A stretch of DNA of 64,000 bases from Tepidimonas sediminis (GCF_007556605.1 NZ_VJND01000008.1:62001-126000); one strand, 5' to 3'. Positions 1 to 11,038 are shown, numbered from the stretch's first letter. The notes: generated by a model not told the origin, from the sequence alone. A program made the numbers and translations.

Positions 1-16
1 CCCGACGCCGTCGCGG

Positions 17-1306
17 TCAATAGGTCTCCAGGTGCAGCCGGCCGTGCTCGCGCATCGAGGCGGCCAGCGTTTCCCAGTCCAACCCGGCGCCCGTGGCGAT
101 GTCGCGCAGCGCCAGCAGCACGCCCTCCTCCATCGCGCGCAAGCCGCAGACGTAGAAAAACGCGTCCGGATCCTGCAGCAGCGGCGCCAGCTCCGCCGCC
201 GCCTCGCGCATCGCGTCCTGCACGTAGCGCCTGGGCTGCCCCGGCACGCGGCTGAACGCGAAGTGGACGTCGATGAAGTCACGCGGCAGCTTCTGCAGCG
301 GGCCGAAGTACGGCAGCTCCTGCGGCGTGCGCGCACCAAAGAACAGCAGCAGACGCCCCCCCTCGAACTTGCCGCTGGCGCGCAGGCGGCGGCGCCACTC
401 GGTCATCGCCCGCATCGGCGCGCTGCCGGTGCCGGTGCAGATCATCACGAGGTGGCTCTTCGGGTGGTTGGGCATCAGGAAGGTGCTGCCGAACGGGCCG
501 ATCACCTCCACCGTGTCGCCCACCTGCAGGTCGCACAGGTAGTTGGACGCGACGCCGCGCACCGGATTGCCCTGGTGGTCGGCCAGCACGCGCTTGACCG
601 TCAGCGACACGTTGTTGCGCCCGGGACGTTCGCCGTTGCGGGGGCTGGCCACCGAGTACTGGCGCGGGTGATGCGGCCGGCCCTGCGCGTCGGTGCCGGG
701 CGGGATGATGCCGATCGACTGCCCCTCCAGCACCGGAAACGGCAGCTCGCCGAAGTCCAGCACGATGTGGTGCGTGTCGTAGTCGGAGCCCACCTCGGTG
801 ACGCGCAGGTTGCCGACGCAGGTGGCACGCACCGACTTGCGCGCCGCCCGCGGCCCATAGAGGTTGACGTAGGGATGCGCGGCCGACCACGGCGGCACGG
901 TCGAGCCGTAGCGCGCCGCCGTCATCGCGGCCGGCTCCGGCTGCAGCGCCACCGAAGCCGCCGACGGCTGCACGGCCTGCGTCGAGCCGCCCGCCGCCGC
1001 GCCAGCCTCGGCCCCCAGCGCGGCCAGCGCCACTTCGTCCAGCGGCGGCGGCAGCTCGTCCCAGCCCAGCTGCTCGGCCAGCGTGTAGGGCCGCGCGCGC
1101 GGCACCAGACGCCAGTTGTCGATCGCCCCCGTCGGGCACGGCGGCACGCACGCCATGCAGGCGTTGCACTTGTCCGCGTCGACCACGTAGTTGCGGCTGT
1201 CGTGCGTGATCGCCCCGACCGGGCAGGTGGCCTCGCAGGTGTTGCAGCGGATGCAGATCTCGGGGTCGATCAGGTGCTGCTGCACGACGGTGGCGGGCGC
1301 GTCCAT
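17..1306 (-). CDS. boxA: Benzoyl-CoA 2,3-epoxidase, reductase subunit BoxA
   Basis: NADPH-dependent reductase that passes electrons to the di-iron oxygenase BoxB in the aerobic benzoyl-CoA pathway. The 429-residue product starts with two [4Fe-4S] ferredoxin clusters (Cys18, 21, 24, 28 and Cys47, 50, 53, 57), then an Ala/Pro-rich linker, then a ferredoxin-NADP reductase-like half with a flavin-binding RQYSVASP motif, a nucleotide-binding CTGTGSAPM motif and a C-terminal [12 protein letters not shown] block. The ATG at 1304-1306 follows a GAGAGGGA ribosome-binding stretch and puts the first cluster at the expected distance. It is the last gene of the leftward boxC-boxB-boxA run, 17 bases after boxB. 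The name rests on family knowledge plus the full box context. Confidence 0.95.
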   Translation of the reverse strand: MDAPATVVQQHLIDPEICIRCNTCEATCPVGAITHDSRNYVVDADKCNACMACVPPCPTGAIDNWRLVPRARPYTLAEQLGWDELPPPLDEVALAALGAEAGAAAGGSTQAVQPSAASVALQPEPAAMTAARYGSTVPPWSAAHPYVNLYGPRAARKSVRATCVGNLRVTEVGSDYDTHHIVLDFGELPFPVLEGQSIGIIPPGTDAQGRPHHPRQYSVASPRNGERPGRNNVSLTVKRVLADHQGNPVRGVASNYLCDLQVGDTVEVIGPFGSTFLMPNHPKSHLVMICTGTGSAPMRAMTEWRRRLRASGKFEGGRLLLFFGARTPQELPYFGPLQKLPRDFIDVHFAFSRVPGQPRRYVQDAMREAAAELAPLLQDPDAFFYVCGLRAMEEGVLLALRDIATGAGLDWETLAASMREHGRLHLETY

Positions 1307-1323
1307 GGCGCGGCGTCCCTCTC

Positions 1324-2751
1324 TCAGTTGAAGCGCACGTACTCGAAGTTGACCGGCTGGCGGTTGATGCCCATCACCGGCGGCGCGATCCAGTTGGCGA
1401 ACTTGCCCGGCTCCACCACGCGCCCCATCAGGCTGGCCACGAAGGCGCGGTCCTCCTCGGTGGGCAGCCACTCGCCGACGTGCGCATTCCATTCGGCGTC
1501 GCTGACCACGCGGCCGTCGGGGCTGACCTTGACGCCGGCCAGCGTGCCGATGCGGCGGTTGAACGCCTTGTGCGGCACCTGCAGCCGGAACGGGATGCCC
1601 GCCTTCTCGATGATGCGGTTCCAGCGCTCGACGCCCCCGATCGAATCCTTGATGTAGTCGTCGCGCAGCACCTCGTTGAGGGCGTTGAGCATCGGCACCT
1701 CCTTCTCCACCAGCCGCCCGTCGACGACGTCGAGGATGCGGTAGGTGTCGTGCTGCAGCCGGTGGTCGTCGTTGCGCTTGCCCTCCTCGAAGCGGCCTTT
1801 CAGCCCCGAGCTGTAGAAGGTGGCGGCGTTGCTCGACTGGTCGGCGCCGAACAGGTCGATCGTGACGCTGAAGTGGAAGTTGAGGTAGCGCTGGATGGTG
1901 GGCAGGTCGATCACCCCGGCGGCGCGCACCTTGTCGGGCTCGTCGGTCTTGAGCTGGTTCATCACCTCGCAGGTGCGCTGGATGACGCGCGCCACCCCCG
2001 ACTCGCCGACGAACATGTGGTGCGCCTCCTCGGTCAGCATGAAGCGCGTGGTGCGCGCCAGCGGATCGAAGCCGCTTTCGGCCAGCGCGCACAGCTGGAA
2101 CTTGCCGTCGCGGTCGGTGAAGTAGGTGAACATGTAGAAGCTGAGCCAGTCCGGCGTCTTCTCGTTGAAGGCGCCCAGGATGCGCGGGTTGTCGCGGTCG
2201 CCGCTGCGGCGCTCCAGCAGCGCCTCGGCCTCCTCGCGGCCGTCGCGCCCGAAGTACTTGTGCAGCAGGTACACCATCGCCCACAGGTGGCGCCCCTCCT
2301 CGACGTTGACCTGAAACAGGTTCCTCAGGTCGTACTGGCTCGGGCAGGTCAGCCCCAGGTGGCGCTGCTGCTCCACCGAGGCCGGCTCGGTGTCGCCCTG
2401 CGTGACGATGATGCGGCGCAGGTTGGCGCGGTGCTCGCCCGGCACCTCCTGCCAGACGTCCTCGCCCAGATGGTCGCCGAAGTGGATCTTGCGGCCGGGC
2501 TCGGGCGGATTCAGGAAGATGCCCCAGCGGTACTCGGGCATACGGACATAGCCGAACTGCGCCCAGCCCTGCGGGTCGACGCTGACCGCGGTGCGCAGGT
2601 AGACCTCGTAGTCGTGCGAGCCCTCCGGCCCCATGTCGCGCCACCACTGCAGGTAGTTGGGCTGCCAATGCTCCAGCGCGCGCTGCAGCGTGCGGTCCTC
2701 GCTCAGGTTGACGTTGTTGGGGATCTTGTCGGCGTAGTTGATGCTGCTCAT
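1324..2751 (-). CDS. boxB: Benzoyl-CoA 2,3-epoxidase, oxygenase subunit BoxB
   Basis: Di-iron monooxygenase that epoxidises the ring of benzoyl-CoA to the 2,3-epoxide using O2 and electrons from BoxA; cytoplasmic. The product is 475 residues, the usual length. Two EExxH-type metal-ligand motifs are visible, EEGRH at residues 151-155 and EEAHH at 241-245. The N-terminus [13 protein letters not shown] is typical of the family. The ATG is preceded by AGGAGA at good spacing. It sits between boxC and boxA in the same transcription direction, so the three are presumably one operon under BoxR control. Confidence 0.96.
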   Translation of the reverse strand: MSSINYADKIPNNVNLSEDRTLQRALEHWQPNYLQWWRDMGPEGSHDYEVYLRTAVSVDPQGWAQFGYVRMPEYRWGIFLNPPEPGRKIHFGDHLGEDVWQEVPGEHRANLRRIIVTQGDTEPASVEQQRHLGLTCPSQYDLRNLFQVNVEEGRHLWAMVYLLHKYFGRDGREEAEALLERRSGDRDNPRILGAFNEKTPDWLSFYMFTYFTDRDGKFQLCALAESGFDPLARTTRFMLTEEAHHMFVGESGVARVIQRTCEVMNQLKTDEPDKVRAAGVIDLPTIQRYLNFHFSVTIDLFGADQSSNAATFYSSGLKGRFEEGKRNDDHRLQHDTYRILDVVDGRLVEKEVPMLNALNEVLRDDYIKDSIGGVERWNRIIEKAGIPFRLQVPHKAFNRRIGTLAGVKVSPDGRVVSDAEWNAHVGEWLPTEEDRAFVASLMGRVVEPGKFANWIAPPVMGINRQPVNFEYVRFN

Positions 2752-2832
2752 CGGGGGTCTCCTGCCGGGGGTGCCGGAAATGCAAGGGGGTGGAAGGGAC
2801 CGCGGCGGCGCCGCCGCGGCGCGGATCGGTTT

Positions 2833-4503
2833 TCAGACGCGCTGCCAGTCGAAATGGGCCTTGGTGCCGGTACCGTAGACCTTCAGCGCGCCGCGCTCGC
2901 CCACCGCGTTGGGGCGCTGGAAGATCCAGTTCTGCCATGCGGACAGGCGGCCGAAGATGCGCGTGTGCATGGTCTCGTGCCCGCCGAAGCGCAGGTTGGC
3001 CTCCAGCCCGGTCAGCGCATCGGGCGACATCGCGGCGCGCTCCTCCAGCACCAGCCGCACCTCGTCGGCCCAGTCGATGTCGTCCAGCGCGGCGGTCACC
3101 AGGCCCAGCGCCGCGGCCTCGTCGCCATCCAGCGCACGGCCCAGCGCGGCGCGCGCGGCCTGCAGCGGGTCGGCCTCGTCGTGGAAGCGCCGCTGCAGGC
3201 GCGTCTGGTCGCTGACCATCGGGTAGCGGCCGAAGTTGGCCTCGTGCAGGCACAGGCGCGGCGCGCGCTGCGGCTCGTCGGGCAGCACCAGCATGTAGCT
3301 GCGGTCGGCCGCCAGCGCCAGCTCGGCCAGCGTGCCGGCGAAGCACGACCCCGGCTCGATGAGCGCCACCAGACTGCGCGAGGTCACGTCCAGCCGCGCC
3401 AGCGCGCGGCGCAGCAGGCCGGTGGTGGCGCGCACGAACCAGTGGTCGGCGTGCGCCTGCAGCGCGTCGTCACAGGCCAGCACCGCCGCGGCGTCGCCCT
3501 CGGTGCGCAACACCCAGGTGCCGATCGTCAGCTCGTTGGTGCGCAGGTGCAGGATGGCATCGTCCAGCTCGCGGCCCATCGCCAGCGGCCACCAGTCGGC
3601 ACCGGCGGCCTCGATGCCGGCGATGTCCGTGGGCTGGGACCCGGACGGCGCGCGCACCGTCAGCGTGGCCACACGCCGCGCGCGGTCGATGGACACCTCG
3701 ACGTGGCGGTACGTCACGCCGTCCGGGCCGAAGGCGCGCTGCAGCGGCGGCAGCGGCACCCCGCGCGCCTGCGCCGGCCGGTCGCTCCGGGCAGCCAGCC
3801 GTTCGGCGCGCTCGCGCACGACCTGCTCGAACTGCGCCGGCTTGGCCACGGCATCCACCAGCCGCCAATCCACCGCGCGCTGGCCGCGCACCCCTTCCAT
3901 GCTGGTGCAGAACACGTCGGCCAGGTCGTGCCGCACGCGGCGCTTGTCGGTCAGGCGCGTCAGCCCGCCGGTGCCGGGCAACACCCCCAGCAGCGGCACC
4001 TCCGGCAGGCTCACCGCGCTGGAGCGATCGTCCACCAGCACGATCTCGTCGCACGCCAGCGCCAGCTCGTAGCCGCCGCCGGCGCACGCGCCGTTGAGCG
4101 CGGCCAGGAACTTCAGCCCCTCGTGGCGGCTGGAATCCTCCATGCCGTTGCGCGTCTCGTTGGTGAACTTGCAGAAATTGACCTTCCACGCGTGGCTGGA
4201 CAGCCCCAGCATGAAGATGTTGGCGCCGGAGCAGAACACCCGCTCCTTCAGGCTCGTCACCACCACCGTGCGCACCTGCGGGTGCTCGAAGCGGATGCGG
4301 TTGAGCGCGTCGTGCAGCTCGATGTCGACGCCCAGGTCGTAGCTGTTGAGCTTGAGCCGGTAGCCGGGGCGCAGGCCGCCGTCCTCGTCGACGTCCAGCG
4401 CCAGCGTGGCGATCGGACCGTCGACCTGCAGGCGCACGTGGCGGTAGCGGCTGGGGTCGGTCTGGTAATCGACGACCGGGTCGGTGTTCGGGTTGGTGGT
4501 CAT
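2833..4503 (-). CDS. boxC: 2,3-epoxybenzoyl-CoA dihydrolase BoxC
   Basis: Crotonase-superfamily enzyme that hydrolyses and cleaves 2,3-epoxybenzoyl-CoA to an open-chain semialdehyde CoA ester plus formate. The protein is 556 residues, matching the double-length enoyl-CoA hydratase-like layout of BoxC. The first crotonase domain carries the oxyanion-hole region [16 protein letters not shown]; a second, more diverged domain follows. I chose the ATG at 4501-4503 (MTTNPNT), preceded by GCGAGG. A longer reading would start at an ATG inside the palindromic operator at 4548-4563 and is unlikely. It is the first gene of the boxCBA operon, directly downstream of the promoter and operators at 4548-4604. 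Confidence 0.95.
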   Translation of the reverse strand: MTTNPNTDPVVDYQTDPSRYRHVRLQVDGPIATLALDVDEDGGLRPGYRLKLNSYDLGVDIELHDALNRIRFEHPQVRTVVVTSLKERVFCSGANIFMLGLSSHAWKVNFCKFTNETRNGMEDSSRHEGLKFLAALNGACAGGGYELALACDEIVLVDDRSSAVSLPEVPLLGVLPGTGGLTRLTDKRRVRHDLADVFCTSMEGVRGQRAVDWRLVDAVAKPAQFEQVVRERAERLAARSDRPAQARGVPLPPLQRAFGPDGVTYRHVEVSIDRARRVATLTVRAPSGSQPTDIAGIEAAGADWWPLAMGRELDDAILHLRTNELTIGTWVLRTEGDAAAVLACDDALQAHADHWFVRATTGLLRRALARLDVTSRSLVALIEPGSCFAGTLAELALAADRSYMLVLPDEPQRAPRLCLHEANFGRYPMVSDQTRLQRRFHDEADPLQAARAALGRALDGDEAAALGLVTAALDDIDWADEVRLVLEERAAMSPDALTGLEANLRFGGHETMHTRIFGRLSAWQNWIFQRPNAVGERGALKVYGTGTKAHFDWQRV

Positions 4504-4547
4504 GACAGGCCTCGCAGCGTGGGGGCGGGCGCCTCGGGCGCCCAGAC

Positions 4548-4563
4548 ATGCACGATCGTGCAT
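4548..4563. promoter_or_regulatory. Perfect 16-bp palindrome, probable BoxR operator of boxCBA
   Basis: The sequence ATGCACGATCGTGCAT is a perfect inverted repeat containing two TGCA cores, located just downstream of the predicted boxC promoter. A nearly identical copy, ATGCAGGATCGTGCAT, lies in the boxR-bclA control region about 1.2 kb away. BzdR/BoxR-type regulators are known to use operators built around TGCA repeats, so binding by the neighbouring regulator is a reasonable inference. Confidence 0.7.
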
Positions 4564-4574
4564 TCGTGACGCGC

Positions 4575-4604
4575 ATCATACTGCATGAACCAGGGTGCAT
4601 GCAA
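4575..4604 (-). promoter_or_regulatory. Sigma70-like promoter of boxCBA with overlapping TGCA repeats
   Basis: Read leftwards, a -35 element TTGCAT (plus-strand 4599-4604), an 18-base spacer and a -10 element TATGAT (plus-strand 4575-4580) precede boxC. Additional TGCA tetramers sit in the -35 region (4596-4603, two back to back) and in the spacer (4582-4585). A repressor bound here and at 4548-4563 would block polymerase. The elements are seen; use in the cell is inferred. Confidence 0.55.
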
Positions 4605-4662
4605 CCCCCGGCACCCCGCCCGCCCTCCGTGAAAACCCTTATCCGCCCCCGGCGAGGGTGGC

Positions 4663-5679
4663 TCAGGCCGCCGAGGCCTCGGCCGCCCGGCCGAGCCAGG
4701 CCCGCACCTCCCGCAGCAGCAACGCGAACGTCTCCTCCAGCGGCTGGGCGCTGGTGTCGATCGTCAGGTCGGCCTTCGAATAGAACGCCGAGCGCCCCGC
4801 GAGGATGCGCTTCAGATCCTCCATCGCCTCGGCGCTGGCGGCCATCGGCCGCAGGTCGCCCTGGGCGGCGACGCGGCGCATGTGGTCGGCCGGCTCGGCC
4901 TTCAGCCACACCGTCGTGCAGTGCTGCAGCAGCAGGTTGAAGTTGGTCGCATCCGACACCAGCCCGCCCGGCGTGGCGATCACCACCTCGGGGTAGATCT
5001 GGATCACCTCCTCCAGCGCGCGCCGCTCGTAGCGCCGGTAGGCCGTGGCGCCGTACAGCGCATGGATCTCGCTGATGCTGCAGCCGGCGAACTGCTCGAT
5101 CTGGCGACTGAGCTCGACGAACGGATAGCCCAGCGCCTCGGCCAGCCGGCGCCCCAGCGTCGACTTGCCCGCCCCGCGCAGGCCGATCAGCGCGATACGC
5201 CCGTGCCGCCCCACCGCGTCGACGCCGCCGCCGGCGCCGAACAGCTCGGCCAGCTTCAGGCGCGCGCGCCGCAGCTCGGCCTCGTCGCGCCCCTGCAGCA
5301 GCTCGCGGATCAGCAGCCACTCCGGCGAGGACGTACTCATGTCGCCGAGCAGCTCCGCCAGCGGGCACTGCAGCGCACGCGCCACCTGCACCAGCACCAG
5401 GATCGAGGCGTTGCCCGCGCCGTACTCCAGGTTGGCCAGGTGGCGCTCGGAGACATCGGCCGCCAGCGCCACCGCCTTGCGCGTCATGCCGCGGCGCGAG
5501 CGCAGCATGCGCACGCGCTCGCCCAGCGCCACCAGAAACGGCACGCGCGGCTCGCCGCCACCCGCGTCGGGCTGCGGCTCGGTGACCACCGGCAGCGTCA
5601 GCTGCAGGATCGGGTCGGGGCGCCCCTCCGCGCCGGGCGGCACGGCGGAGCGGCTGGCATCGAGGGAGTCGGCTTTCAA
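4663..5679 (-). CDS. boxR: BoxR, benzoyl-CoA-responsive regulator (HTH plus shikimate kinase-like domain)
   Basis: Transcriptional repressor of the BzdR/BoxR family, expected to release its operators when benzoyl-CoA binds. An XRE-type helix-turn-helix lies at about residues 50-110, then a linker, then a shikimate kinase-like ligand domain from about residue 160 with the P-loop GLRGAGKST at 166-174. I favour the TTG at 5677-5679 (338 residues) because AAAGGG stands just upstream. An ATG at 5797-5799 would add 40 residues but lies within the operator region, while a shorter start nearer the helix-turn-helix would match the roughly 300-residue family length. The gene sits between its two presumed targets, boxCBA on one side and divergent bclA on the other, and carries TGCA operators at both ends. 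Confidence 0.88.
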   Translation of the reverse strand: MKADSLDASRSAVPPGAEGRPDPILQLTLPVVTEPQPDAGGGEPRVPFLVALGERVRMLRSRRGMTRKAVALAADVSERHLANLEYGAGNASILVLVQVARALQCPLAELLGDMSTSSPEWLLIRELLQGRDEAELRRARLKLAELFGAGGGVDAVGRHGRIALIGLRGAGKSTLGRRLAEALGYPFVELSRQIEQFAGCSISEIHALYGATAYRRYERRALEEVIQIYPEVVIATPGGLVSDATNFNLLLQHCTTVWLKAEPADHMRRVAAQGDLRPMAASAEAMEDLKRILAGRSAFYSKADLTIDTSAQPLEETFALLLREVRAWLGRAAEASAA

Positions 5680-5721
5680 GATCGGCCCTTTCGCGATCCC
5701 GCCGCACGGCGCGGCCCTGAT

Positions 5722-5739
5722 TCCGGGTAAACCCGGATA
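5722..5739. promoter_or_regulatory. Inverted repeat in the boxR leader
   Basis: TCCGGGT and ACCCGGA face each other across two bases (TCCGGGTAAACCCGGA, extended by one A/T pair-like base each side). It lies between the start of boxR and the TGCA operator block. It could be a second regulator site or a small RNA hairpin in the boxR leader; nothing in the sequence decides. Confidence 0.35.
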
Positions 5740-5757
5740 CGCACGGTCGGCCGAAAC

Positions 5758-5805
5758 ATGCAGGATCGTGCATGTTGTGCCACAGGCACGATGCTGCATT
5801 TATAC
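5758..5805 (+). promoter_or_regulatory. boxR-bclA divergent control region with TGCA operator
   Basis: ATGCAGGATCGTGCAT at 5758-5773 differs from a perfect palindrome by one base pair and closely matches the operator in front of boxC. A further TGCA is at 5795-5798. A weak rightward promoter can be read as TTGTGC (5775-5780) and TTATAC (5800-5805) with a 19-base spacer, so the operator would overlap the -35 side of the bclA promoter. The operator is convincing, the promoter assignment less so. Confidence 0.6.
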
Positions 5806-5871
5806 CCGCAACGACGACGCCTGCCCAGCCTGCCGCGGCAGGCCGCCCCCGACACCGAGGAGACCGACCCG

Positions 5872-7503
<1,632 letters not shown>

Positions 7504-7509
7504 CCCCGT

Positions 7510-7841
7510 TCATGGCGCCGCGGAGGCGCCGCGCAGCCGGCGCCACCAGCCCTGCAGCAGGGCGTGGCCGTTGACCAGCAGCGCCCCGGCCAGCACCAGC
7601 CCGGCGCCGGTGACGAAGCCCGGTGTCAGCGGCTCGTCCAGCAGCCACGCGCCCAGCCCGACGCTGCCCACGGCATCGGCTCGGCGCGCAGACGTATCAG
7701 TGCCGCCACCAGCACGGCGGCGATGCCGGATCGCAGCGCGATCTGCAGCACCGGCGAGAAGTCCGCCGCAGTGGCCTTCGGCACCACCTGCTGCAAGCCC
7801 CACGGCGCGCACAGTCCCACCACGCCGAGTTCCGCCGCCAT
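7510..7841 (-). pseudogene. Remnant of a DMT/EamA-family transporter gene
   Basis: Two pieces of a drug/metabolite transporter lie head to tail in different frames. The first (from 7841) reads GLCAPWGLQQVVPKATAADF and on through an alanine-rich membrane helix, as in the start of EamA proteins. The second (ending 7510) reads GAWLLDEPLTPGFVTGAGLV, the conserved last-helix region. The junction is near 7675-7690. The family normally has about 290 residues and ten helices, so roughly two thirds is missing; a deletion plus frame change makes this non-functional. Confidence 0.7.
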
Positions 7842-7853
7842 GCGCTGCCCCGC

Positions 7854-8070
7854 TTAGGCGCCGAAGATGGGCTCGACGTGCCCGCAGTTCGGGCAGACGT
7901 GCACGGCCATCTTCTCCACGATGCCCAGGATCGGCACGCCGACCTTCTGGAACATCGTCACGCCCTTCCTCGCATCAAGAAGCGCGATGTCCTGCGGCGT
8001 TGTCACGATCACCGCGCCGGTGATCGGCGCGCGCTGCGCCAGCGTCAGCTGGATGTCGCCGGTCCCGGCT
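7854..8070 (-). pseudogene. apbC: Remnant of an apbC/mrp iron-sulfur carrier ATPase gene
   Basis: Leftward translation from about 8070 to a TAA at 7854-7856 gives [20 protein letters not shown], then [35 protein letters not shown] and GHVEPIFGA. These are the conserved post-Walker blocks and the CxxC of ApbC/Mrp P-loop proteins, which normally exceed 360 residues. The Walker A half and the true C-terminus are absent and no start codon with a ribosome site is seen. It is a fragment 12 bases from the transporter remnant, so the interval looks like one deletion or rearrangement scar. A complete copy probably exists elsewhere. Confidence 0.75.
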
Positions 8071-8152
8071 CCATGCCGCTCGCCCCCTAGGCCTCACCGC
8101 TCGTCCGCCGGGTCCGCGGCAGGTGGAATCAGGCCGTAAGCTGCGTCGTACG

Positions 8153-8605
8153 ATGGTCGCAGAAATGCTCAAGTGCTCTCCTGTTCCTCCCTTGGCAGGC
8201 GGCCCCGCCCGGGCCCGCGGCTTCACGCTGATCGAACTGATGATCGTCGTCGCGATCATCGGCATCCTCGCGGCGATCGCGTATCCGTCGTACACCCGCT
8301 ACGTGCGCGAGGCGCGGCGCGCCGACGCGGTGGCCGCCATCACGCGGGTGCAGCTCGCGCAGGAGCGTTACCGGGCCAACAATCCGACGTACGCCGACGA
8401 TCTGGACAAGCTCAGCCTCCCTTCGATATCCACCGACGGGTACTACGACATCTCGCTGCCCAGCGCCTCCGCAACCGGCTACGTGGTGACCGCCACCGCC
8501 AAGTCGGGCACCAGCCAAGCTGCCGACACGGGATGTCTGAGCATGTCGGTCACGGTCAACGGCGCCGCAGCGACCTACGAGCCGCCGGCATGCTGGAAGA
8601 GATGA
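8153..8605 (+). CDS. pilE: Type IV pilin-like protein, PilE class
   Basis: Prepilin with a basic leader ending in Gly, cleaved before Phe; the mature start [20 protein letters not shown] has the conserved Glu at position 5 and a long hydrophobic helix. The 150-residue product contains the family's [10 protein letters not shown]-like helix region and two C-terminal cysteines (TGCLSM, PPACWK) that would form the usual disulfide loop. ATG 8153 is chosen, giving a 23-residue leader; ATG 8165 would shorten it to 19, and neither has a strong ribosome site. It heads a five-gene pilin operon. It could be a minor rather than major pilin. Confidence 0.85.
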   Translation: MVAEMLKCSPVPPLAGGPARARGFTLIELMIVVAIIGILAAIAYPSYTRYVREARRADAVAAITRVQLAQERYRANNPTYADDLDKLSLPSISTDGYYDISLPSASATGYVVTATAKSGTSQAADTGCLSMSVTVNGAAATYEPPACWKR

Positions 8606-9162
8606 TGCGGTACCGCGGCCTTGCACCCACGACACGCCCTGCGGGCGGTCTGACGCTGGTCGAGCTGATGGTGGTGATCGCGATCATCGCCATCCTCGCG
8701 GTGGTCGCCGGGCCCTCGTTCCTGCAGGAGCTGCAACGCCGGCGCGCCGAGTCGGCCGCCGAAGCAGCTTATCAAGTTTTCAGCTCCGCGAAACAGGCCG
8801 CACAACGGCTGTCGTCCGACGTGTTTATTCTCATCGACAGCGGTGCGGCGTGGAACGTGTGGGTCAGCCCCGCCTTCCCCTGCACGAACCGGTCGCCCGC
8901 CGATCCGAACTGCAGCGTGGGCGGCATCGCCGCGCGCTCGGAACAGTATCCGAACGTCACCCTCACAAGCCCGGGCAGCTCCGCGATCGCCGTCCGCTAC
9001 CGCAACGGGGGCTTTCAATCCATCGACAACCCTACGGCGGCGCAGGTCGTCTTGCTGTTCTCGGTTCCCACTGGCTATCAGCTCGGCATAGCGGCGACCC
9101 CGAACGGAAGCTTCTACGTCTGCTCGCCAACCGCTGAAACCGCACGTCATCCCAAATGCTGA
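8602..9162 (+). CDS. fimT: GspH/FimT-type minor pseudopilin
   Basis: The 186-residue product has the prepilin cleavage context [20 protein letters not shown] with Glu at mature position 5, followed by the N-terminal helix and a beta-rich domain typical of GspH/FimT proteins. The ATG at 8602 overlaps the stop of the preceding pilin gene (ATGA) and has GGAAGA upstream, indicating translational coupling. FimT-like minor pilins help prime pilus assembly, and some bind DNA during uptake; neither role can be shown from sequence alone. Confidence 0.8.
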   Translation: MMRYRGLAPTTRPAGGLTLVELMVVIAIIAILAVVAGPSFLQELQRRRAESAAEAAYQVFSSAKQAAQRLSSDVFILIDSGAAWNVWVSPAFPCTNRSPADPNCSVGGIAARSEQYPNVTLTSPGSSAIAVRYRNGGFQSIDNPTAAQVVLLFSVPTGYQLGIAATPNGSFYVCSPTAETARHPKC

Positions 9163-9752
9163 CCGCCCGCCCCCCCTGCCAGAGCGCGCCCTCGATCCGG
9201 TGGCGCGGCTTGTCGCTGGTGGAACTGCTGGTTGCCATCACCGTCGGCCTGTTCATCGTGCTGGGGGCGACGATGATGATCCTGCCGGTCACCCAGACAA
9301 CCGCGTCGACGTCGCAAGCGACCAAGATGAACACCGACGCCCGGGCCGCGCTCGACATCATCGCCAATGAACTGCGGCGTGCGGGCTACGGAATCTCCAC
9401 GCCCGAGGCCATCTATCCGGGCACGAGCGGGGCCTGCGTCGTCTATGCTTACCGGGACACCCCGACATCGGTCACGCTCTGGGGGCGTTTTGTCCACGAC
9501 GACGCTGCGCAGCTGATTCGAGCGCAGTACAACAGCGCGACGCCTCTGTCGTGCGACCCGCCTACGACGCCGCTGCCCCCCCCGCTGACCGACCCCAAGA
9601 CCATGCGGGTGCGCTCGTTCGCGGTTCGCTGTCTCACCGACGCCAACGGAGTACAGATCACGGCCGAATTCTCGCAACCGGATCACGCCACTCCGCAACT
9701 GTCCCTGACCACCACGGTTCACTCCCGGAATGGGAGCTGCAGGCTCCCCTGA
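9156..9752 (+). CDS. pilW: PilW-type minor pilin
   Basis: A 198-residue prepilin: leader of 18 residues ending in Gly, then LSLVELLVAITVGLFIVLGA with Glu at mature position 5. The region after the helix (DARAALDIIANELRRAGYG) is the signature of PilW/GspJ-type proteins. It overlaps the fimT end by seven bases. At 198 residues it is shorter than many PilW proteins. It is expected to sit in the priming complex at the pilus tip with the neighbouring PilV- and PilX-like proteins. Confidence 0.8.
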   Translation: MLTARPPCQSAPSIRWRGLSLVELLVAITVGLFIVLGATMMILPVTQTTASTSQATKMNTDARAALDIIANELRRAGYGISTPEAIYPGTSGACVVYAYRDTPTSVTLWGRFVHDDAAQLIRAQYNSATPLSCDPPTTPLPPPLTDPKTMRVRSFAVRCLTDANGVQITAEFSQPDHATPQLSLTTTVHSRNGSCRLP

Positions 9753-9757
9753 ACCCA

Positions 9758-11038
9758 ATGAACACCATCGCCTCGTCCCACTCGATCCGTGGCGTCGCAT
9801 CTCTGCTGACCACGGTGATGCTGGTGCTGATCGCTTCTTTGGGAGTCGCGTACCTGTCCAGGACGGCTGTCTCGGAGCAGCGCACCATCATGTCCTCCTA
9901 TCTCGCGCAGGAGGCTCTGATGCACGCCGAGACCGCCCTGATGACGGCCCTCCAGCGCCTGAGGCACGACAAGCCCGCCACGCTGCATGCATTCGCGACA
10001 AGCTCAAACGGCAGGCAGACCATCACCAACGATGGTCGGACCGTGGCGGAGTATCTGACCTGCGCCACCCGCACCGATGTCAGCACTCGCGTGCTCTTCG
10101 AGCGCTGCAAGGCGGGGGCTTCGGACTTTGTTCTGGCCAGTGGCGCCAACACCGGCATGCTGGTCGCCCGCGGCAACGCCCTCCTCGACACGACCGCCAA
10201 TCGATACGTCGCCGTGGAGGTGGCCGCCACGGGAGGCGGGTGGAACGCGTCGGCCATTGCTCCCCTGACGCTGGCGGGCGGCGCCGGCGTACTGGCCGGC
10301 AACGCCACCGTCATCAACAACAACTCGAACCTCACGATCTGGGCCGGACAGCGGCTGGAAGAGATCACCGGCTCATTCGAGACCAAGATCAGCATCGACG
10401 GCAGGCCCGACAGCACGAGCTCCGAGAAGGATGGCTCCAAATACAACATCGGGCCCGACGTCGTGTTCAACGACTACAACCTGCGGGCCCTGACGGCGTC
10501 CGACAACAAGGAGCCCCTCGAAATCCTCGCGCTCGGGACCACCTTCAACAACTTCCGCCGCCTCGCCATCGAAATCGACACGGCAAAGGTATCGTTCGCG
10601 AGCAAACTTCCGGACATCCTTACCGCCATCAGCACCCTGCAGGCCGAAATCAACGCCAAGCGCGCTGCCGGAACCTTGACCAACGACGATCTTCGTCCCA
10701 TCGCCATCGCAGTCTACAGCAGCAATCCGGCACAGACCGTCAACCTCGACATCAAGCAAAGCTTGGGCACCGCTGACGTTCCAATCATTCTCGCCGTCCA
10801 GGGCAATATCGAATTCACCGGAAACCCAACGATCAATGGACTGGTTTACGCGGCCGGAAGTGCGGACTTTAGGGGCGGTGGCACCCTCAACGGCGCGATC
10901 GTGGCCAACCAGCTCCAGGGTCCGCCAGGGAAAGGCAACTTCACCATCCGGCACGGAACGCCCACTCTCTGGAACGCCGTGAGCAATCTGTACTCCGGCG
11001 GATTCCGGATGGTAGCCGATACGTGGCGCGACTGGTGA
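9758..11038 (+). CDS. pilX: PilX-type minor pilin, unusually long
   Basis: The N-terminus SIRGVASLLTTVMLVLIASL lacks Glu at mature position 5, and EQRTIMSSYLAQEALMHAET follows; both are typical of PilX (GspK-like) proteins. At 426 residues it is about twice the normal PilX length. The C-terminal part (about residues 180-426) is rich in Asn, Gly and Thr with beta-type repeats such as GNPTINGLVYAAGSADFRGG, resembling a parallel beta or adhesin-like fold. The start ATG at 9758 is five bases after the pilW stop. Without pilY1 nearby, this extension might provide a tip-exposed surface, which is speculation. Confidence 0.72.
   Translation: MNTIASSHSIRGVASLLTTVMLVLIASLGVAYLSRTAVSEQRTIMSSYLAQEALMHAETALMTALQRLRHDKPATLHAFATSSNGRQTITNDGRTVAEYLTCATRTDVSTRVLFERCKAGASDFVLASGANTGMLVARGNALLDTTANRYVAVEVAATGGGWNASAIAPLTLAGGAGVLAGNATVINNNSNLTIWAGQRLEEITGSFETKISIDGRPDSTSSEKDGSKYNIGPDVVFNDYNLRALTASDNKEPLEILALGTTFNNFRRLAIEIDTAKVSFASKLPDILTAISTLQAEINAKRAAGTLTNDDLRPIAIAVYSSNPAQTVNLDIKQSLGTADVPIILAVQGNIEFTGNPTINGLVYAAGSADFRGGGTLNGAIVANQLQGPPGKGNFTIRHGTPTLWNAVSNLYSGGFRMVADTWRDW

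Noticed and set aside
4504-4563. Upstream ATG extending BoxC by 20 residues
   Set aside because: It begins in the perfect palindrome and downstream of the predicted -10; the normal start has its own ribosome site.
1480-4569. Very long rightward open frame opposite boxB and boxC
   Set aside because: High GC keeps many frames open. The frame gives low-complexity Arg/Ala/His-rich protein with no motif, while the opposite strand encodes full-length Box proteins.
5758-5871. Upstream ATG extending benzoate-CoA ligase by 38 residues
   Set aside because: The ATG is inside the operator palindrome and the extension has no homologous character. ATG 5872 has a strong GAGGAGA site.
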